Source: JBHELB01 sp041859045 (GTDB lineage: Bacteria; Hydrogenedentota; Hydrogenedentia; Hydrogenedentales; SLHB01). Taken from it: a stretch of DNA of 64,000 nt. The stretch covers positions 20,205 to 84,204 of the forward strand of contig JBHELB010000022.1 in assembly GCA_041859045.1 (NCBI GenBank), given 5' to 3'. Position 1 is the stretch's first letter; each line of letters opens with the position of its first letter. The notes beneath the pieces are model-generated. The model saw only the letters and a list, made by a program, of their open reading frames with translations, did no database searches and was not told where the DNA came from. A program made the translations under genes and the position numbers. Shown here in pieces: positions 60,483 to 64,000 of this stretch.

Positions 60483-60739
60483 TGTCACGCTCACTACGTA
60501 ACATGAATCTGCGAAGCCGAATCGAGCGCCTCGAACGTGAAATACAGCAGGGCGGCGACATAGAGATTGTTGTCCACTTGCCGCCCGAGGAGTTCGATGG
60601 CCCATCGGCAGGCACGATACGGTACACAGTCCCGTGCCGTGCTGATTTCCGCACGGGCAAATTCGGGGAGCATGCCAGAATGGTCTTGTCTGTGAAGCCC
60701 CCCGCTGGGGAACGGCACCCAACTGCTTCGGCCACATAG
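60482..60739 (+). CDS. Small hypothetical protein of the element, 85 aa
   Basis: Starts at ATG 60482, overlapping the preceding stop, so it is translationally coupled to the HTH gene. The N-terminus is basic and helical (MNLRSRIERLEREIQQGG), followed by a short strand-rich part (DIEIVVHLPPEEF, TIRYTVPC). There is no signal peptide or membrane segment. I recognise no family. Confidence 0.55.
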   Translation: MSRSLRNMNLRSRIERLEREIQQGGDIEIVVHLPPEEFDGPSAGTIRYTVPCRADFRTGKFGEHARMVLSVKPPAGERHPTASAT

Positions 60740-60786
60740 ATACACCCTTGCCGATGTTATTGTTGGGGCAGGCCACCTCGCCACGA

Positions 60787-60815
60787 TTGACTGAGGGCCT
60801 AGTTCCTCTGATAGT
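60787..60815 (+). promoter_or_regulatory. Possible sigma-70 promoter within the element
   Basis: TTGACT (five of six) and GATAGT (four of six) are separated by 17 bases, about 104 bases upstream of the ATG at 60919 and upstream of the inverted repeat at 60853-60899. Confidence 0.4.
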
Positions 60816-60852
60816 CTCTTAGGGCGCGGCGCGACGGCGCAACGCTTTTGTT

Positions 60853-60899
60853 CCCGGCGGGGTGCTCTGGTGAGTGCATCCCCAAAGTATCCCGCCGGG
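60853..60899. repeat. 9-bp inverted repeat in the leader of the 60919 gene
   Basis: CCCGGCGGG (60853-60861) and CCCGCCGGG (60891-60899) are perfect complements with a 29-base loop that itself contains GGGGTGC and GCATCCCC. No T-run follows, so this is not an intrinsic terminator. It ends about 20 bases before the ATG at 60919 and could be an operator or a leader structure. Confidence 0.5.
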
Positions 60900-60918
60900 C
60901 TCACTGAAGGATGCACAC

Positions 60919-61686
60919 ATGGTGAAGAATGACGAATCAACCACCCGAAACCGTTTGCGGCTCTGCCTTCAAACCTTTGAGGCCCGCCTGAGGGAATGCC
61001 TTCGCGTCACGCTTTCACCGCGTGAAATGAGGAAAGAGAATGCTGTACAGGAGCTGGCGCACCTCCAGATGCGCCGATGCTACGAGGAACTGGACGCCTT
61101 TAAGAATCACACTGACGCTCTATGTCGTCAGCTTGGAATTTACGCACTGTACTGCCCTCTAGCGATTCGTATTCCGTACGAGGGGCCAACGCCAGCCATG
61201 CCGAACGCCCGTTCAGTGCAGTTTTACCGACCGCTGACAAATGAAACATATTCGTTTCAGCCTTTTGTCGCCGAGCACATAGTCGAACGCTTCTCACACT
61301 TCAAGGCCAACGAATGGGATCCGTGGATTGCCTGTGAGGTTGGCGAGAAGATGGAAAAAGTCGCGTCAGGGGGACTCGCCACCGAAAAGTCGAACGACGG
61401 ACGTTCCGACTGCGGCGCGACAGAGACACCACCGAAACGAGCGCTGGCCGGTGAATTGGGGGTGAAGAAACCGGCGACGAGGGGACGCAAGGTAGACCCG
61501 GAGCGCGCGAAACGTGACACGAGAATATACAAGGCGCGAAAGAGTGGGACGTCGTACTCTGAACTCGTCAGTGACTTCAGCACAGAAGAGCATCCTTTCA
61601 CGGTGGATGACCTCAAACTGGCCTATGATCGGGGAAGGAAACAACACGAGCGAAGGAATAGGACAACCGCTGTCAATACCCCCTGA
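60919..61686 (+). CDS. Hypothetical protein of the element, 255 aa
   Basis: Starts at ATG 60919 with GAAGG upstream. It is soluble and charged. The first ~75 residues are helical (RLCLQTFEARLRECLRVTL, AVQELAHLQMRRCYEELDAF), the middle has YRPLTNETYSFQPFVAEHIVERF, a low-complexity linker follows, and the C-terminal ~60 residues (RAKRDTRIYKARKSGTSYSE...FTVDDLKLAYDRGRKQ) look like a basic winged or HTH DNA-binding region. It stands in the middle of the element behind its own candidate promoter and is followed by a terminator. No family recognised. Confidence 0.6.
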   Translation: MVKNDESTTRNRLRLCLQTFEARLRECLRVTLSPREMRKENAVQELAHLQMRRCYEELDAFKNHTDALCRQLGIYALYCPLAIRIPYEGPTPAMPNARSVQFYRPLTNETYSFQPFVAEHIVERFSHFKANEWDPWIACEVGEKMEKVASGGLATEKSNDGRSDCGATETPPKRALAGELGVKKPATRGRKVDPERAKRDTRIYKARKSGTSYSELVSDFSTEEHPFTVDDLKLAYDRGRKQHERRNRTTAVNTP

Positions 61687-61746
61687 ATTCTTCCGTCCGA
61701 ATGGGCGCGCAATGAAACCCCAATAAAATCAATGACTTGCCACAGG

Positions 61747-61782
61747 ACCCGGACGCGGATGAATTATTCCGTCCGGGTTTTC
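61747..61782 (+). terminator. Rho-independent terminator inside the element
   Basis: ACCCGGACG (61747-61755) and CGTCCGGGT (61770-61778) form a perfect 9-bp stem with a 14-base loop followed by TTT-C-AATTT. It closes the 60919 transcript. CCGTCCGAAT occurs on both sides, at about 61688 and 61790. Confidence 0.7.
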
Positions 61783-61865
61783 AATTTGTCCGTCCGAATC
61801 CACCGTTATAACCCAATCACGAGGCGCGGTATAGGGCCGCACCGACAAAGTGAAGGGTGTTACCA

Positions 61866-62108
61866 ATGGAAAACAGGCTTCTGGATGTGCAGCAGGTTAG
61901 CACAATGTTGGGATGTGGACAGCGGAGCGTGTGGCGTTTCCGCGACATGGGGAAGCTACCCGCGCCGGTCACTCTCGGGCGGCTCGTGAAGTGGCGTGCG
62001 GTGGACATGGCAGCCTGGATCGCGGACGGATGCCCGGATTGCCGCAAGACCGGCTGGACGGCCCCCACTCCGGCGGCGACCTGTTGCGGGAAAGGCGGTG
62101 CGGCATGA
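61866..62108 (+). CDS. AlpA/excisionase-like helix-turn-helix protein
   Basis: 80 residues from ATG 61866 (GAAGGGTG upstream). Residues ~5-55 match the MerR-like HTH_17 pattern of AlpA and excisionase proteins: LLDVQQVSTMLGCGQRSVWRFRDMGKLP followed by RLVKWRAVDMAAWI. The Cys-rich tail (CPDC, CC) may bind a metal. Such proteins switch element excision or late transcription. The stop overlaps the start of the next gene (ATGA). A possible -10 (TATAAC) lies at about 61807. Confidence 0.75.
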   Translation: MENRLLDVQQVSTMLGCGQRSVWRFRDMGKLPAPVTLGRLVKWRAVDMAAWIADGCPDCRKTGWTAPTPAATCCGKGGAA

Positions 62109-62617
62109 CGGACCTTGCTTCGATGTTTGACGGCACAGCGGCGGCGGAAACGGTGGGTCCTGTACCCGCAGGTGAATATCACGCACGTTGGGTTGCGTGC
62201 GGTTTGGATGAATCGAGAAAAGGTACTCCGTACTTCTTCGGGCGTTTTGAAATCGCTTCGGGGGGGTACGCCGGGCGGCGGTTGGTGCATCGTTGGTTTT
62301 TGTCCAAAGCGGCGCTGCCATATTCGCGGCGAGACCTTGCGGCGCTGGGCTTGACCGCCTTTGCTCAACTGCAATCTGGCGTGGTTCCGGGCGGACCGGT
62401 GGTTCTTCGCGTGGCGCTACGGCGTGACGATTCAGGCGCGATGTGGAACGAAGTCAGGGCCGTTGTTCCGGCGGACGGCGCGGCGATCACGCAGCACAAT
62501 GAAGCGGCCACGGCGGATCCTCTGTCTGTGGTGTCCCCGGCGGTAGGCGATTCCACGGCGAGTGCGGCGCGGGTCGATGAGGTGCCCGCCGCGTTGATTG
62601 ATCCGGACCTGATTTGA
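62105..62617 (+). CDS. DUF669-like phage protein
   Basis: 170 residues from ATG 62105, coupled to the AlpA-like gene. The segment PVPAGEYHARWVACGLDES followed by RKGTPYFFGRFEIASGGYAGRRLVHRWF fits the DUF669 pattern (a small beta-barrel, probably single-strand DNA associated, found in phage and element replication modules). The C-terminal part is low-complexity, ending PAALIDPDLI, an acidic tip like that of single-strand-binding proteins. Its position directly before the primase supports a replication role. Confidence 0.65.
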   Translation: MTDLASMFDGTAAAETVGPVPAGEYHARWVACGLDESRKGTPYFFGRFEIASGGYAGRRLVHRWFLSKAALPYSRRDLAALGLTAFAQLQSGVVPGGPVVLRVALRRDDSGAMWNEVRAVVPADGAAITQHNEAATADPLSVVSPAVGDSTASAARVDEVPAALIDPDLI

Positions 62618-62627
62618 GGGGCGCGCC

Positions 62628-63578
62628 ATGAATGAGCACGAATTCACTTTCGGATTTCGGGTGCGAGGCGGCCCACACGGTGTGCGACGGTTGGTGACGT
62701 GGCGCAAGGCGTTCGAAGCGTATTGTCAAAGCGAAGCGCCGACAGACGAAGCGTATCTTTCTCTGTGGACGTATGACGTTTCGCTTGTTGAGCACATGAG
62801 AGGCAACGGCGGCGTGGCGGGGTTTAGCGGTCCGACATGGGCCGACTGGATCCCCATCGATATCGACGGCGTGGGGGCTGACCCTGTGGGCGATGCGCTT
62901 GATCGTACGCGGCGCTTGCTGTGCTGGCTCGAATCACAAAACGCGGACCTTGCGCGGCTGTCTTGCTGGTTTAGCGGCGGCAAGGGCTTTCATGTGCTGC
63001 TTCCGAATCATGATTTGCGCGACGCGCGGCCCGGCCCGCGCTTTCGAGTCGACGTTCGGGCCTTTGTCGAGTGTATCGGCGCGGCGAGCGGATGCGGGCC
63101 GGATCCCGCAATCTATGACGCAGTGCGCATTTTCCGCGCGCCAAATACGCGGCACACGCGGACCGGGCTCTTCAAGGTTGCCATTTCGGCGGATGATCTA
63201 CTTCGCATTTCGGCGGATGGCGTCCGGCGCTTGGCAGCGGCTCCCCGGCCTATGGAAACGCCCGAACCGGGAATGTGGTGTGATTGGGAAATCGGGGGCA
63301 TGTTCGCTGCGAGCGAAGAAGTACCTACGCCGATCGCGCGCGAAGATCGCACGGCGCTGAGCCGTTCGACGATGGACTTCATCCGAAGCGGTGCGACGGA
63401 TGGCGAACGCGAGAAGCGTTGCTTCGCGGCGGCGGCGAACCTTGCGGAACTTGACTGCAACGAGCGGCTGGCCGTGGCGTTGCTACTCGATTCGGCGCTG
63501 GACAGCGGTCTGAGTCCGTCCGAAGCCAAGCGGGCAATTACTTGCGGTATCAAGCACAGTGCGCGTGGTGCTGCATGA
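62628..63578 (+). CDS. Archaeo-eukaryotic-type primase (AEP) domain protein
   Basis: 316 residues from ATG 62628. The catalytic signature of AEP primase-polymerases is visible: DWIPIDIDG gives the metal-binding DxD, SCWFSGGKGFHVLLP the SGxxGxH motif, and DAVRIFRAPNTRHTRTGLFKVAI the third conserved region. These proteins prime and sometimes extend DNA on plasmids, phages and integrated elements. A helical C-terminal part (ERLAVALLLDSALDSGLSPSEAKRAI) recalls the PriCT-type helical extension. It is coupled to the next ATPase gene (ATGA), the usual primase/helicase pairing. Confidence 0.8.
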   Translation: MNEHEFTFGFRVRGGPHGVRRLVTWRKAFEAYCQSEAPTDEAYLSLWTYDVSLVEHMRGNGGVAGFSGPTWADWIPIDIDGVGADPVGDALDRTRRLLCWLESQNADLARLSCWFSGGKGFHVLLPNHDLRDARPGPRFRVDVRAFVECIGAASGCGPDPAIYDAVRIFRAPNTRHTRTGLFKVAISADDLLRISADGVRRLAAAPRPMETPEPGMWCDWEIGGMFAASEEVPTPIAREDRTALSRSTMDFIRSGATDGEREKRCFAAAANLAELDCNERLAVALLLDSALDSGLSPSEAKRAITCGIKHSARGAA

Positions 63579-63904
63579 ACGCCGGGACCTTTGTCGCGGG
63601 TGCGGCATGGTTTAGCGAATGGGAAAGCGGCGTGCTTCGCGGTGCGCCGCCTGTCCTGTGGCCGTGTGCGCGCGGCTTTGAGTCAGTGGAACTTGGGCCG
63701 GGCCTGATTGTACTGGTTGGCGGCGCGCCGGGCGCGGGCAAAACGGCGTTAAGTATGCAGCTCGTCACGGACGCTTTGCGAGCGGACGCTTCACTTCGCG
63801 TGCTTGTGGCAAACGTCGAAATGTCGCCCGCCGTGCTGCTTGAACGGCAACTGGCACGACTCCAGGACATCCCCCAAGATTTTTGCGGTTCGCGTAGTTT
63901 ATGA
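63575..63904 (+). pseudogene. RecA/DnaB-like replicative ATPase, abruptly truncated
   Basis: Starts at ATG 63575 within the primase stop. The Walker A motif GGAPGAGKTALSMQ is clear, followed by LRVLVANVEMSPAVLLERQLARL, the normal continuation of a RepA/DnaB-type ATPase. The frame then stops at 63904 after only 109 residues, while the family needs 300 or more. Sequence from ~63870 does not read as the expected continuation in any frame: another frame is open to the window end but looks unrelated, and the minus strand carries an open stretch ending TAA at 63899. A frameshift or an insertion at ~63870 is likely. Confidence 0.55.
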
Positions 63905-64000
63905 GGAGTCGCAGGCGAAAAGGTTCATCTGGGGCGAGGTTGGGCAGGGGCGTTGGGGTATTGGCGGCCCTGGGTGGCGCGTTAAAAGGGCGTGCAGGCC

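Larger units (their letters stand above)
59843..64000. mobile_element. Integrated genetic element, left end; right end beyond window
   Basis: Starts at the interrupted tRNA-Arg and carries phage- or plasmid-like genes, all on the plus strand and closely packed: HTH/terminase-small-subunit-like, two unknown genes, AlpA-like HTH, DUF669-like, an AEP primase and a RecA/DnaB-like ATPase. Integrase, capsid genes and the intact tRNA copy should lie to the right, outside the window. A phage satellite, prophage or integrative plasmid are all possible. Confidence 0.65.

Noticed and set aside
1..64000. CRISPR array, rRNA, tmRNA or complete tRNA
   Set aside because: No regularly spaced repeats and no such conserved RNA sequences were recognised by eye. 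A covariance-model search would settle this.

Overview
This is a high-GC bacterial chromosome segment from a Gram-negative, probably uncultured lineage. LptE-like and BamD-like outer-membrane assembly proteins, lipoprotein signal peptides and two PEP-CTERM proteins show an envelope with an outer membrane. The fused glycyl-tRNA synthetase, DUF5107-TPR protein, WD40-repeat Ser/Thr kinase and long non-canonical operons suggest a PVC/Planctomycetota-type or Candidatus Hydrogenedentota-like organism. That placement is inference from gene content; no rRNA gene is present.

Layout. 1-2.1 kb: minus-strand small hypothetical genes, the last running off the left edge. 2.2-4.4 kb: a small Cys-containing protein and a tandem PEP-CTERM pair. 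4.7-7.6 kb: a GH3 hexosaminidase with two LysM domains and an ankyrin protein. 7.6-10.5 kb: pyrR-pyrB-pyrC on the minus strand, preceded by an intrinsic terminator that looks like an attenuator. 10.7-17.9 kb: glyQS fusion, an atypical sigma-54 activator, a Ser/Thr kinase fused to a c-di-GMP-binding MshEN-type domain, and a nucleoside-type MFS permease. 17.9-26.2 kb: guaB-guaA-nqrA-apbE-bamD-like-lptE-holA behind a near-consensus sigma-70 promoter. 26.3-30.2 kb: a PilZ/L,D-transpeptidase fusion, a YjfB-like small protein, a membrane TPR protein and a response regulator with a degenerate GGDEF domain. 30.2-38.6 kb: purD plus stand-alone IMP cyclohydrolase, an AsmA-like protein, two radical SAM enzymes and a DUF5107-TPR protein. 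38.9-40 kb: a sugar ABC transporter ATPase. 40-53.5 kb: a long minus-strand run (SDR, HAD, membrane protein, pyruvate-kinase-like, pdxB, larA-like, coiled-coil MshEN protein, UDP-glucose dehydrogenase, YfhO, phosphodiesterase-type hydrolase, glycosyltransferase). 53.6-59.7 kb: HEAT protein, a giant kinase with two seven-repeat WD40 arrays, and a methyltransferase.

59.84 kb to the right edge is the start of an integrated element. Its left junction is the 3' part of a tRNA-Arg(ACG) gene without a 5' half, followed by GTTGCAAC repeats, a terminase-small-subunit-like HTH protein, unknown genes, an AlpA/excisionase-like HTH, a DUF669-like protein, an archaeo-eukaryotic-type primase and a RecA/DnaB-like ATPase that breaks off abruptly. 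The integrase and the other junction are not in the window.

The strongest theme is cyclic-di-GMP reception without visible synthesis: an MshEN-kinase fusion beside an enhancer-binding protein whose phosphoacceptor Asp is replaced by Glu, a PilZ domain wired through one membrane segment to a periplasmic L,D-transpeptidase, a coiled-coil MshEN protein in a polysaccharide-type operon, and a GGDEF protein without its catalytic motif. This is the best candidate for an undescribed signalling system here.
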